From assembly GCA_900105225.1 (NCBI GenBank), contig LT629764.1, positions 5,455,720-5,519,719 of the forward strand: 64,000 nt of DNA. Direction: 5' to 3'. Origin of the DNA: Paenibacillaceae bacterium GAS479. Its GTDB lineage: Bacteria > Bacillota > Bacilli > Paenibacillales > Paenibacillaceae. The notes beneath the pieces were generated by a model. It did no database searches. It saw only the letters and a list, made by a program, of their open reading frames with translations, and was not told the origin of the DNA. Positions 18,945-27,630 of this stretch are shown here, piece after piece; the stretch's first letter is position 1; each line of letters opens with the position of its first letter. The translations under genes and the position numbers were made by a program.

Positions 18945-20441
18945 TCACCTCATATGTTTTCTGCGATTGATTTGGCGACCGACGACAAAAGCCGCGACGA
19001 AAAAGCTTACAACAAGCACGGATATGACAAACAACACCGACATCGTCGTCTTGATGCCTTTGTTGAAGACGGTCAGGCCGTCGTCGGACGCCCCATTCGG
19101 CTGCTCCGGCGACGGGGCGGGTTGCTCTGGCACAGGCGGAGGCTGCCAAACAGCGGGAGCACCGTTAAGGCTAAGCGCTCCTTGATGGCGGACAAGCTGC
19201 CCTCCATCCCATGACATGGAGCTATCGGCATAAGCCGGATCGGCGAAGGCAGCGCCAGCTCGCAGCTCAGCCTCCACCGCCTGCTGGAACGATTTCAGAG
19301 GAAGGGAAGCATCAATTGCCGTCACTCGTGAAGAAGCTGCCGGCAGCAGGTTGCCGCCGAGCGTAGCCGCTTCCTCAGCAAGCGGAACATAATTCCCCCG
19401 CCACCTTGCGCCAGACTCCGTATCACGCGAATAACCCTTCCATTCGGAATTCTCGACGAATAGGTCGCTATGTTTCAATACGTCATTCCAATCAGCATCG
19501 AATATCAGATCAGGCGGGCCGGATAAGCCAGCTGGATAAACACCTTGCTGCACATAGGAGATCCAGGCTCGTCCGGTCAGTTGCTCCGGCTCTGTGCTGT
19601 CCGTAACACCGCTCACCTCGAACCCTGACTCGAACGCCTCCCATTCATCAGGAGCATTCCAGCCGCCAAGAGTGCCGAGCAGCGCAACTCCTCCATACCC
19701 TTGAAGCTCCCGGAGCACCTCGAAATAGCCTGTCATTGATTTCATATCCGTATTAACAAAGATCGGCCGCAGCTCCATCCAGAACGGGAATCCGCGATCA
19801 CGAAGCCACTCGCCCTTGCGGACGAGCTCCTCTCTGTCAAGAAAGGGACTGATCCCGGTCAGGATCAAATAAGCTGGTGCCACCTTCCCTGAATCATCCA
19901 GCATGCTGCTCAGTTGCTCGGCTGCGCCGGCAAGGCCGCCCTCCGAAGAGAGCAGCTTCAGCCGCTGGCTGCCCTCTTCCATACCCGCCGTCATCTCCTG
20001 CACAAAAGATTCCTCGGCCCCGCCTGCCGCAACGACCAGATCCGCTTCTCGTAACTGCTGCTCACTCTGATCGCCGCCTCGGACCAAGCTTACCGACTGG
20101 TACGTGCCGCGCAGCATCCGGTAAAGCTCCATCAGCCGCTCCCGGCCTTCCTGGCTGTGCCATTCCTTCCCGTAAACGAGCAGCGCTGAGCTGCTAGCGT
20201 CTGGGCTCTTGGAAACCGCGTCTCCAGCAACGGAGCCGGGGTCAGCATTGCTGCCGGATTCGTTCGAACTGTTCGAGATTGCGCCCCTGGCGACCGAGCC
20301 AGGGCCAGCATTGCCGCCGGAATCCGGCGAAGCGGCGTCCGGCTTAATGACGGAAAAGGCGGCTGCCGGGGCTGCCGTCGCTAGCAGTAAACCGCTGAGC
20401 AAGATGCCGATGCCAGCTAAGCGCGTCACAGCTTTAAACAT
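18945..20441 (-). CDS. Exported membrane-anchored protein, YdaL-like (DUF2334-like region)
   Basis: About 498 residues: signal peptide (ILLSGLLLATAAPAAA), a low-complexity linker with two near-repeats (SNSSNESGSNADPGSVAGDA), then a domain beginning LLVYGKEWHSQEG with the stretch YLILTGISPFLDREELVRKG...GFPFWMELRPIF, which resembles the deacetylase-like DUF2334 fold, and a C-terminal helix before GRQINRRKHMR. The ATG at 20441 overlaps the last 8 bases of the GGDEF gene, so translation is coupled. In B. subtilis the gene at this position is ydaL. Whether it deacetylates the polymer is unknown; classical metal-binding histidines are not obvious. Confidence 0.72.
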   Translation of the reverse strand: MFKAVTRLAGIGILLSGLLLATAAPAAAFSVIKPDAASPDSGGNAGPGSVARGAISNSSNESGSNADPGSVAGDAVSKSPDASSSALLVYGKEWHSQEGRERLMELYRMLRGTYQSVSLVRGGDQSEQQLREADLVVAAGGAEESFVQEMTAGMEEGSQRLKLLSSEGGLAGAAEQLSSMLDDSGKVAPAYLILTGISPFLDREELVRKGEWLRDRGFPFWMELRPIFVNTDMKSMTGYFEVLRELQGYGGVALLGTLGGWNAPDEWEAFESGFEVSGVTDSTEPEQLTGRAWISYVQQGVYPAGLSGPPDLIFDADWNDVLKHSDLFVENSEWKGYSRDTESGARWRGNYVPLAEEAATLGGNLLPAASSRVTAIDASLPLKSFQQAVEAELRAGAAFADPAYADSSMSWDGGQLVRHQGALSLNGAPAVWQPPPVPEQPAPSPEQPNGASDDGLTVFNKGIKTTMSVLFVISVLVVSFFVAAFVVGRQINRRKHMR

Positions 20442-21276
20442 CGAATTCCATATCCTTTTCGGCAGCTCGTCTGAGCGACAGAGCATCCGGATTTTCCTCC
20501 GGGTCATAGGCGGTTATACCGATGCGCATATCCAGCCTGACCGTCACCACTTTGGCCGCTCGCTGCAAATCGTATTCATAAATATTTTCCTTGATCCGGT
20601 TTTTGACCACCTGGGCGCCATCCGGATTGCCGAGCAGCAACAGGGCGAATGTGCGACCATCTTCAAGGATATAACCGGAATCCTCATTGCGGGTGCTCTC
20701 TCCGAGCCGCTTGCCGATCCAGGCGACAACATCCTTCATCGCTTCATTGCCAACAATGCCGCGAATATCGTCATAGTAATCCAGACGCACAAGCATCACG
20801 CTGAGCGGGAGCTCATATCTTCGCGAAAGGCTTATATACTGCCCCAGCACCGCATAGAAAACGCGCGCATTTTCCAGGCCGGTATTCTCGTCGATCGTGA
20901 CATAGTCGGAATAGCGATCTCGCATCCGCAGGTTCTCCTTCTGGATCGAGCGGATCAGATTGCCGATAAAAGCCGTGATGACCGCGATTAAAGGCAACAG
21001 CACCAGCCAGTAATAAACATGCGATTCTATGCCTTCGCCCAGCATAACGCTGCCGTACATGACATAGCTGCCATAGAAAAAAATGCAGACGGCCGAGGCG
21101 CAAAGCGCAATCATCAGGCCGCTCAAATACGAAAGGACGGCGATCGCAAACATCGCGCTCAGCAGCAAAGTATTTTCCAAATAGTGATCTTTCGGAAGAA
21201 GAACGAACCAGTTGACCACCCCATAGGTCAGGATGGCAAGGACGATGATCCAGATGTCGAGCTTTTTGACTTCCAC
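20434..21276 (-). CDS. Degenerate GGDEF membrane protein with intact I-site (YdaK/PssE-like c-di-GMP receptor)
   Basis: The 280-residue protein has four hydrophobic segments in the first 110 residues and a GGDEF-fold domain starting at TIDENTGLENARVF. The catalytic GG(D/E)EF motif is replaced by LEDGRTF, so cyclase activity is unlikely. RNED, an RxxD I-site, lies five residues before the degenerate motif, the exact spacing of the c-di-GMP inhibitory site. YdaK of B. subtilis and PssE of Listeria have this same combination and act as receptors that switch on the neighbouring synthase. The GTG start at 21276 has GGCAGGG upstream and overlaps the previous gene by 49 bp. Confidence 0.87.
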   Translation of the reverse strand: MEVKKLDIWIIVLAILTYGVVNWFVLLPKDHYLENTLLLSAMFAIAVLSYLSGLMIALCASAVCIFFYGSYVMYGSVMLGEGIESHVYYWLVLLPLIAVITAFIGNLIRSIQKENLRMRDRYSDYVTIDENTGLENARVFYAVLGQYISLSRRYELPLSVMLVRLDYYDDIRGIVGNEAMKDVVAWIGKRLGESTRNEDSGYILEDGRTFALLLLGNPDGAQVVKNRIKENIYEYDLQRAAKVVTVRLDMRIGITAYDPEENPDALSLRRAAEKDMEFDV

Positions 21277-22760
21277 AATTGATTCCCTGCCTTCCTGCGA
21301 AGCCGGAGCTTGAGCTTAAGATTAAACTTGTAGAACGCGTATACAACCATGATGCCGAACATTAAATCGAAACAGACATCATATAGAAATAAATGTTTAG
21401 CCAAATCAGCATCGCCAGCGCCGAGAAAGGAGACACCAAGCTGTGACAGGCCGATCAAGCCGGGCAGCGCCAGCGCCTCCAGTCGGAAGCAATCGTCCTT
21501 TCTGCCCCCCCGCCAGGCAGCCACGTAATGGTAAACAAGTCCACCATAAAAGATGAAATAGAACAGCACGATAAAGCGGAAGCTGCCAGGGAATATATAG
21601 GGCTTGATGCTGCTCCAGAAGGAGAAATAGCTCGTTTTGGCACCGAACTCCTTACCGACGCTTTGCTCGTAATTGCCCATCGCCTGCGGACGAATATAAT
21701 AGGCTTGGCTTGCCGCCTGATTGAGCTTTTGCAGTGCCCGGTCAGCATGCAGCACATAATAACGCATAATCGAGAGGTAGCCGAATTTCGAATAGAACTC
21801 CTCCTGCATCAGCTCGGACTCCACCGGCTCTAACTTGTATTTGTCATAGTAGGTTGTGCCCGCCAGCACGGAAAACTTCGGGTCGAGTCCAAGCTCCTCC
21901 AGATCCCGCTCCGGATTGAGTGAACCTTCCAAAATGCCGCGCGTGACGGCGTGATATTGGTTGATATGCTTGATGTCATCCGTCATGAGCATATACGTCA
22001 GGATGCTTACGAGCGCAATTACGACTGAGCCGCCGAGCGCCAGACGGCGCATGCGCACCGGACGATAAAGAAAAGCCAGACGGACGCCAAGTAGCGCCAG
22101 CAGCAGTCCAGAGGGGGCATTTTGCTGCTTCGCAGCCGCAAACAACGAAGCTGCCACAACCCAGGCCACAAGCAGCCGGGCAGACCCCTTCTCCAGATCA
22201 GGCAAGCGCATCAGCAGCGCCATCGTCAGCAACAACGCCACATAAGAAGCTGGCTCCCCATAAAAGGAATTGAAGTACACGATGTAGCCCGAATCGGCAA
22301 AAAATACAATGGCCAGCGCTGCGGCGCCGCAGGCAGCCAGTGCCGGCATACGCTCCGCAGCCTGTCGGACAATCAGATAGATGGCCGCTAGGAACATCAG
22401 CGTGTAGATCGCGGCCAGAACTCGCAGGTCGAACCGATTGTCGCCTGTAAACAGCAGATCAAGTCCGATAGCGCCACGGATAAAAAGAGACAAGGATGAG
22501 ATGAACGTCGCGCCGGCTTCGTATGGATATTCTCGTATGCCATACTCGCGATTAAAGTAGCCGAAATGGCGATCCTTATACGTATCATTCAAATAGTACA
22601 AGCCCGGATTGTGAATCTCCCGGAAAAAGTCTCCATTGTCCGCCATTCCGAGGTATGGCTTCACGAAAAGAGCTCCGATGACGACAAGCGCTGCTGCCAG
22701 CACAGCCACGGCCGCGATAATTGATGCGGGTTTTATATTGCTTTTTAAACGGCCATGCAA
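21228..22760 (-). CDS. Polytopic membrane glycosyltransferase-like protein (WsfD-like)
   Basis: A 510-residue protein with 11-12 predicted membrane segments and a first extracytoplasmic loop containing the acidic pair motif MADNGDFFR, reminiscent of GT-C enzymes that use lipid-linked sugars and of the Paenibacillus WsfD hexose transferase. The start is a TTG at 22760, 8 nt after GGGAGG, since the nearby ATG frame closes after six codons. It is the first gene of the six-gene exopolysaccharide operon and is absent from the B. subtilis ydaJKLMN set, so it may add a side group to the polymer. Function is inferred. Confidence 0.7.
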   Translation of the reverse strand: MHGRLKSNIKPASIIAAVAVLAAALVVIGALFVKPYLGMADNGDFFREIHNPGLYYLNDTYKDRHFGYFNREYGIREYPYEAGATFISSLSLFIRGAIGLDLLFTGDNRFDLRVLAAIYTLMFLAAIYLIVRQAAERMPALAACGAAALAIVFFADSGYIVYFNSFYGEPASYVALLLTMALLMRLPDLEKGSARLLVAWVVAASLFAAAKQQNAPSGLLLALLGVRLAFLYRPVRMRRLALGGSVVIALVSILTYMLMTDDIKHINQYHAVTRGILEGSLNPERDLEELGLDPKFSVLAGTTYYDKYKLEPVESELMQEEFYSKFGYLSIMRYYVLHADRALQKLNQAASQAYYIRPQAMGNYEQSVGKEFGAKTSYFSFWSSIKPYIFPGSFRFIVLFYFIFYGGLVYHYVAAWRGGRKDDCFRLEALALPGLIGLSQLGVSFLGAGDADLAKHLFLYDVCFDLMFGIMVVYAFYKFNLKLKLRLRRKAGNQLWKSKSSTSGSSSLPS

Positions 22761-22990
22761 TCCATGCTCCTCCCAACTCTTTTAAAAATGCGTCAATCTG
22801 TCACCTATTTCCGTACCCTATATTAACGCTGTTGCACCACATTTAGATCAGTCTTTACCTATCTCAGCACAAAACAGGTCTATTGAACAAGGCAAAAGGC
22901 CCCTTTTCCAAAATGTACATCCACTGCCAGTACTAGAAGGTCACGAGTAGCCATATATCCGATACATAGGACCAGGAGGTGTTTTGGACT

Positions 22991-24082
22991 ATGGACATTC
23001 CAATATTTATTGTCTCCGGTTTTTTGGGGAGCGGCAAAACGACGCTCCTGCTCCGGCTGCTGGAGGAATCCGCGAGACGGGGAATCGGGGCCGCTTTGCT
23101 TATGAATGAGCTTGGAAAAGCGGATGTTGATGGAAGCATGGTCGCAGAGCAGCTCCGACTTCCCGTGGAAAAGCTGTTGGACGGCTGCATTTGCTGCACC
23201 AAAAAAAGCGAAGTGGAAACCAGTCTTCTGCGACTGGCAGCTGGCAAGCCTGATGTGCTGTTCCTTGAGCTTACAGGCGTCGCCGACCCGGCAGAGCTCA
23301 GAGGGTTGCTGAGGCCGGGAAGCCGGGCTGCCGCAGCTGGGCTGCAGCTTGCTGCGGTGCTGAACGTCGTTGATGTAGGAACCTTTTCCGCTTTTAACAG
23401 CCGCTTCAGCTCGGACCGCGAGCTGGTTCGTACGCTGCGGGGCCAGGTTGCGGCTGCCGATCTCATTTTGCTCAACAAAGCCGACACCGCTGATTCGGCC
23501 ACAATCCTCAAAGTTCGCCGAGCCATTCGTAAGCAGAACAACTCAGCGGCTTTGCTGGAAACGATCCGCTGCAACATCGACGTCCGATCGCTGCTGCATG
23601 GCGTTCACCCTCAGGCTGCGACTAGCAGCATGTGTGCTTCTGAGCAAACGCTTACTAAAGAAAACCCGAGCTCGGCCCCCTCTGCATCGGCGGCTCGGAA
23701 GTTGGATCTTTCAGGCATTCCAGAATCGGCCGCAACCGGCATCGGTAACCCCTCTCCCTTCCGCATGGCTTCTGACTCCAGCAGCAGTAGCGGCTTCTCC
23801 GGCGGAGCGCTGCGTTCGGTAACGCTTACGGCTTCGGAAGGGGCGGGTCTGACGAAGGAACAGGTCGAGAATTTCCTGCTACAGCAAGGCAGCGCACTCA
23901 TCCGCGCCAAAGGATATGTCCGTAGCGGGGGGCAAACGTTATTGGTGCAGCATGCCGCTGGGCGCACCGAATGGCAGCCCTCCACCTATCCGGGGCAACC
24001 TTATTTGGTGCTTATCGGCACTGGGCTGTCCGAGCAGCAGCTTCAAGAAAGCTGGGCTGCTCTCACCGAGAGTTTTGAATGA
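22991..24082 (+). CDS. CobW/COG0523 family GTPase, probable zinc metallochaperone
   Basis: The roughly 363-residue protein starts MDIPIFIVSGFLGSGKTT (Walker A) and has the family metal-binding motif DGCICC (CxCC), the ELTGVADP Walker B region and the base-recognition motif LNKAD. A Ser/Pro-rich linker of about 60 residues precedes the C-terminal CobW_C-like domain (TLLVQHAAGRTEWQP). COG0523 GTPases deliver zinc or other metals to client enzymes during scarcity. znuCBA and zur lie 1.6 kb away, which supports zinc. The ATG at 22991 follows AGGAGG by 11 nt. No GTAATnATTAC Zur box was seen in its own 230-bp upstream region. Confidence 0.85.
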   Translation: MDIPIFIVSGFLGSGKTTLLLRLLEESARRGIGAALLMNELGKADVDGSMVAEQLRLPVEKLLDGCICCTKKSEVETSLLRLAAGKPDVLFLELTGVADPAELRGLLRPGSRAAAAGLQLAAVLNVVDVGTFSAFNSRFSSDRELVRTLRGQVAAADLILLNKADTADSATILKVRRAIRKQNNSAALLETIRCNIDVRSLLHGVHPQAATSSMCASEQTLTKENPSSAPSASAARKLDLSGIPESAATGIGNPSPFRMASDSSSSSGFSGGALRSVTLTASEGAGLTKEQVENFLLQQGSALIRAKGYVRSGGQTLLVQHAAGRTEWQPSTYPGQPYLVLIGTGLSEQQLQESWAALTESFE

Positions 24083-24145
24083 TGAGCTGGCTTATTTAGA
24101 TCACTGCCAGCAGAAAATAAGGTTTAGACTGACCTTAGAAATTGA

Positions 24146-24196
24146 AAAAGCGACAGTCAAGGACAAGAAAATAATGTCCTAGACTGTCGCTTATTT
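24146..24196. terminator. Bidirectional terminator between convergent genes
   Basis: Long inverted repeat (AAGCGACAGTC...GACTGTCGCTT with an inner AGGACA/TGTCCT) between the GTPase gene and the SDR remnant, with A/T-rich flanks on both sides. Confidence 0.8.
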
Positions 24197-24209
24197 ATTG
24201 AACTAACTT

Positions 24210-24695
24210 TTACAATTGCTCAACCAACGGTGATTGCCCGTATTCCTCACTCAATAGCAGCTCCAGCAGTTTTGCAGCTGTATTTTCAGGAGTCTGAAGC
24301 AACCCGTCCTGCGCCACTTTGATAAATTGGTCGACAAACGGGAAGTTTTCCTTGCTTGTGGAACGTATTTCGGCTTGCATACGAGTATCAATCATTCCGG
24401 GATATACGGACGCAATTTTAACGGGATCCAGTGCATGTTGCTGTTCAAGATGAATGCTTTTGGAGAACGAATCAATCCCCGCTTTTGCGGTGCTGTAACA
24501 ACTCTTGGCGGGTAGCAAATACTTGGCCGAACCAGACGAGATATTCATAATTCTTTTGTCCACGGCTAGCTCCCTTGTCATCTCTATAAAACATGAAGTA
24601 AGTATCATTGGAGCAAGCAAGTTAATTGTTACATTCTGGATAATTAGCTCCGTATCACATTGTTCAATAGGCATGACGGGGGACAGCTGGGACAA
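24210..24695 (-). pseudogene. SDR-family oxidoreductase, N-terminal third deleted
   Basis: The frame begins in the middle of a short-chain dehydrogenase: NVTINLLAPMILTS (the conserved N-x-x-x-P/A helix), RIMNISSGSAK with the catalytic serine, and YSTAKAG with the YxxxK pair, then a normal C-terminus resembling YueD-type benzil reductases. The Rossmann TGxxxGIG segment and NNAG motif are missing. Upstream sequence passes directly into the TetR gene in a different frame at about 24690-24715, so an internal deletion has fused the two genes. The protein could not bind NADPH. Confidence 0.85.
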
Positions 24696-25197
24696 TCCCC
24701 CACTCCACTCCCAGTGACACTAATCGGCGGAATCCGTTAATAAAATCACGCTGAATATTCATAATCCGCGCTTTATACTGCTCGTCACGCTCGGCAAGTG
24801 TCATAAATTCGTTTAACACACGAAGCGAGGCGCGATGGTTCGAATCTTGCTTAGGCAACATGTTTAACCCACCTTGAAACAGGAAATCCCCAAAATTGTC
24901 TTTCGTAGCAAGGTGGATTTGAAAATAAGTAGAAAACTGATGCTCCCTGAATATATGGTCAAAGGTTGCGCTAATCAATTCCTCTTTTGTTGCAAAATGA
25001 TAGTAGATGGACGATTTGGTCAACCCTGCTTTTTTTGCAATCATCCCTAAGCTGACTATCTCCAAGCCATGCTCGACAAACAGCTCAAAAGACACTTCGA
25101 TAAGATGTGTTAATGTGATTTCTTTTTTTTGATAGGACGCCCCCTCCGCCCCAAGTCTATAGGAAAAATTATATTTGCAGACACCTATGCAGATCAA
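24664..25197 (-). pseudogene. TetR/AcrR family regulator, C-terminally fused by deletion
   Basis: A TetR helix-turn-helix is clear (VSLGMIAKKAGLTKSSIYYHF, about residues 47-67), followed by a regulatory domain reaching RRLVSLGVEWG. The last nine codons (IVPAVPRHAY) read out-of-frame SDR sequence after the deletion junction. No good start is visible: the only in-frame options are a TTG at 25197, close to the operator, while GGAGGGGG near 25145 precedes a codon reading ATC. The original start may be mutated. A near-complete repressor could still be made, so pseudogene status is less certain than for the SDR part. Confidence 0.65.
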
Positions 25198-25200
25198 TAA

Positions 25201-25220
25201 TTTAACGAACGATCGTTAAA
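25201..25220. promoter_or_regulatory. Probable TetR operator
   Basis: TTTAACGAACGATCGTTAAA has perfect 8-bp half sites separated by 4 nt. It lies immediately 5' of the TetR frame, where an autoregulated TetR repressor would bind. Confidence 0.72.
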
Positions 25221-25254
25221 AAAATAATTCTCGCTATAAATGGATACAACAAAA

Positions 25255-25588
25255 AGAGGGTGTCCCATAAGTCCCCTTAAATCTAACGAAACTCAGAAAG
25301 CTTATTTCCCACCAAACAAGGGTTCAAGGTAGCTGACGAAACTGAGAAGCGTTATTTAGGTCAGAAATGATGATATTCCCAAGATAATGCCGAAATAGCG
25401 TCTCTCAGTTCCGTTACGTCTCGAAATCCTTCGATTTTACCGGAATAAGGCTTCTCAGTTCCGTTACGCTATTAAAACCGTTTCGGCAGACAAACGAAGA
25501 CAGGAGGAAGCTGAGCTTGGCTCAATCTCCTCCTGTTTCGCTGACGCGCTGTATTCATTTGTGTTGTAGGAGATTTTGGGACAACCTG
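25255..25588. repeat. Dispersed intergenic repeat, copy B, with terminal inverted repeats
   Basis: The most complete copy. Ends GGGTGTCCCA (25258) and TGGGACAACC (25577-25586) are inverted with one mismatch, giving about 330 bp. Inside are alternating CTCAGTTCCGTTACG-type segments and a hairpin (GAGGAAGCTGAGCTTGGCTC...). No transposase is present, so if mobile it would be a MITE moved in trans. The remaining gene-free sequence up to the znuA stop shows only a weak hairpin near 25671-25691. Confidence 0.7.
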
Positions 25589-25696
25589 CTTGGATAAGAA
25601 TCATATATTTAAGCTGAACTAAAAAAACATGTTAAGAAGCGGTAAAAAACAACCCATCTGTAAAAGCAACGCGTTCGCCTTTGCAGGCGGACAAGT

Positions 25697-26707
25697 TCAG
25701 CTGTTCAGCGCCTTGACCAGCGCTTGCAGATTGCTTTTCATCACGCTGATGTAATCCTCGCCTGCTGCTGCCTGCTCCTTGGTCAACCCTTCCAGCGGAT
25801 TCAGCACGTCGGTGCCTGCCCCTGTCTCCGCTGCAATGGTGTCGGCCAGCTTGGAATCAATCAACGCCTCGAAAAAGATCGTCGTAACTCCGTGCTCCCG
25901 CACAAACTTGATGACGTCAGCCATTTGCTCCGGGGACGGCTCCTGATCTGGCGACAGGCCGCTGATCGGAACTTGCTCCAGCCCGTACTGTTGCGCCAAA
26001 TAAGCAAAAGCAGCATGAGAAGTTATAAAGTCTTTGCGTTTGGATGCCGCGAGCGCACTGCTCATTTCCTTATGCAACTCGTCTAGCTTGGCGATATAGG
26101 CATCGGCATTCTGTTTGTATTGATCCTTATGGTCAGGGTCGGCCTGCTGCAGGCCGGCCATAATGGCGCGTACTTCTTGCTGTGCCAAGAGCGGATCGAG
26201 CCAAACATGTGGATCGACCGGATTTCCATCCCCTTCGGCCTCATGATGAGCTTCTTCCTCATGTCCATGAGCCTCTTCCCCGTGGACATGGCCGTCATCT
26301 TCGCTCGCCAGCTTCGCAAGCCCCTTGCTCGCTTCCACAACGACTCGTTCCGAATTAGTCGCGCTGCTCAGCGCCTGCTCCGCCCAGCTCTCAACGATGC
26401 CGTTGTAGACAAATACATCCGCGCTGCTTATAGCAGCCATATGCTTCGCGCTCGGCTCCCAATCATGCGGCTCCACACCAGTTGGCACGAGAGGCGTCAC
26501 TTCGACGAGATCACCGCCAACCTGGCGGGCGAACTCAGCCATCGGGTAAATCGTGGCCGCAACCTTCAGCTTGTCGGCCGCGCCTGCTTGTTCCGCCGAT
26601 GAAGGCGAAGTTGAATTTCCTGATTTACCGCTCCCGCAGCCGCTGAGTACAAGCGCAAGGCAGCCGGTTAACAGGACGCCGGGGACCAAGGTTTTTCTGA
26701 ACAACAT
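25697..26707 (-). CDS. znuA: Zinc ABC transporter substrate-binding lipoprotein
   Basis: The 336-residue precursor has a lipoprotein signal ending in the lipobox LSGCG. The mature part is a cluster A-I metal-binding protein: VTPLVPTGVEPHDWEPS with the first zinc histidine, a His/Glu/Asp-rich loop (DDGHVHGEEAHGHEEEAHHE), DPHVWLDP, and a TSHAAFAYLA histidine. It captures extracellular zinc for ZnuBC. It is the last gene of znuCBA, 26 bp after znuB. Confidence 0.93.
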   Translation of the reverse strand: MLFRKTLVPGVLLTGCLALVLSGCGSGKSGNSTSPSSAEQAGAADKLKVAATIYPMAEFARQVGGDLVEVTPLVPTGVEPHDWEPSAKHMAAISSADVFVYNGIVESWAEQALSSATNSERVVVEASKGLAKLASEDDGHVHGEEAHGHEEEAHHEAEGDGNPVDPHVWLDPLLAQQEVRAIMAGLQQADPDHKDQYKQNADAYIAKLDELHKEMSSALAASKRKDFITSHAAFAYLAQQYGLEQVPISGLSPDQEPSPEQMADVIKFVREHGVTTIFFEALIDSKLADTIAAETGAGTDVLNPLEGLTKEQAAAGEDYISVMKSNLQALVKALNS

Positions 26708-26733
26708 CGTACATCTACACTCCTTTTGGCAAC

Positions 26734-27630
26734 TTAGTGGGTATGTGTATCGTCACTCAGCCTTGGGATCGGTCCGTAAGAATGCATCTCCGTATCCTCA
26801 GCCGCAGGATGCTTCGTCTTGGCGCGAATGAAGCGGAGCAGCTTCTGCAAAACAACGCCAACCGCCAGCAAAAAGAGCAGAACGAGTGCAATCGTACCGC
26901 CGGGCGGCGTGCTAAGCTCATAAGAAGCGGTCAACCCGCTGAACACACCGGTCAGCCCGATTACAACCGCCAGCAGCAACGCTGCACTGAAACGGGAAGT
27001 CAGTCGGATCGCCAGCGCCGCTGGCAGGATGATCAAGGAAGATACGAGCAGCACGCCGACGATCGGCATCGCTGCTGCCACGATCATACCCGTCACGACG
27101 CTAAACAGCATCGAAATCAGACCTGTTGGCAGGCCGCTTACTTTGGCGGTCTCTTCATCAAATGTCATCTGATAAAGCGGACGACGTAAAAAGAAGAAAA
27201 AGAGCGCCGCAACTACCGTCACGCAGAGCATCAGCACAAGCTGTGCCTTGTCTACAGCTACGACGGAGCCGAACAGGTAGGAGGTGAAGCTTTTGCTCGT
27301 CTCCTTGTTCAGGCTCATAAGCACAACGGCCGTGGACAGGCCTCCGACCATAATAATAGCGATCGACATCTCACTGTATGTCTTATAGAAGCGGCGCACA
27401 TATTCCACAGCAACCGCACCAATGATCGCCGTCAGAAAGCCAGAGACAGTTGGACTGAGGCCAAGCAGCGCACCGGCTGCAACGCCGGCTAGCGACACAT
27501 GCGACAGCATGTCGGCCATGAGCGCCTGACGCCTCAGCATGAGGTAAACGCCGAGCACCGAGGCAACGATAGCGATTAGAGCACCGGCTCCGAATGCTCG
27601 TTGCATAAAGTCGTAGTGCAGCATTTCCAT
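26734..27630 (-). CDS. znuB: Zinc ABC transporter permease
   Basis: A protein of about 298 residues with eight or nine membrane segments and the ABC-3 family pattern (FMQRAFGAGALIAIVASVLG, LRRQALMADMLSHVSLAGVA). The C-terminal tail ends in His-Thr-His and may bind metal. The ATG at 27630, or the one two codons later, follows GGGAGGGAGG; longer starts lack a site. The gene overlaps znuC by about 55 bp, so the two are translated together. Confidence 0.92.
   Translation of the reverse strand: MEMLHYDFMQRAFGAGALIAIVASVLGVYLMLRRQALMADMLSHVSLAGVAAGALLGLSPTVSGFLTAIIGAVAVEYVRRFYKTYSEMSIAIIMVGGLSTAVVLMSLNKETSKSFTSYLFGSVVAVDKAQLVLMLCVTVVAALFFFFLRRPLYQMTFDEETAKVSGLPTGLISMLFSVVTGMIVAAAMPIVGVLLVSSLIILPAALAIRLTSRFSAALLLAVVIGLTGVFSGLTASYELSTPPGGTIALVLLFLLAVGVVLQKLLRFIRAKTKHPAAEDTEMHSYGPIPRLSDDTHTH

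Noticed and set aside
20434..21276. Active diguanylate cyclase
   Set aside because: The GG(D/E)EF catalytic motif is replaced by LEDGRTF.
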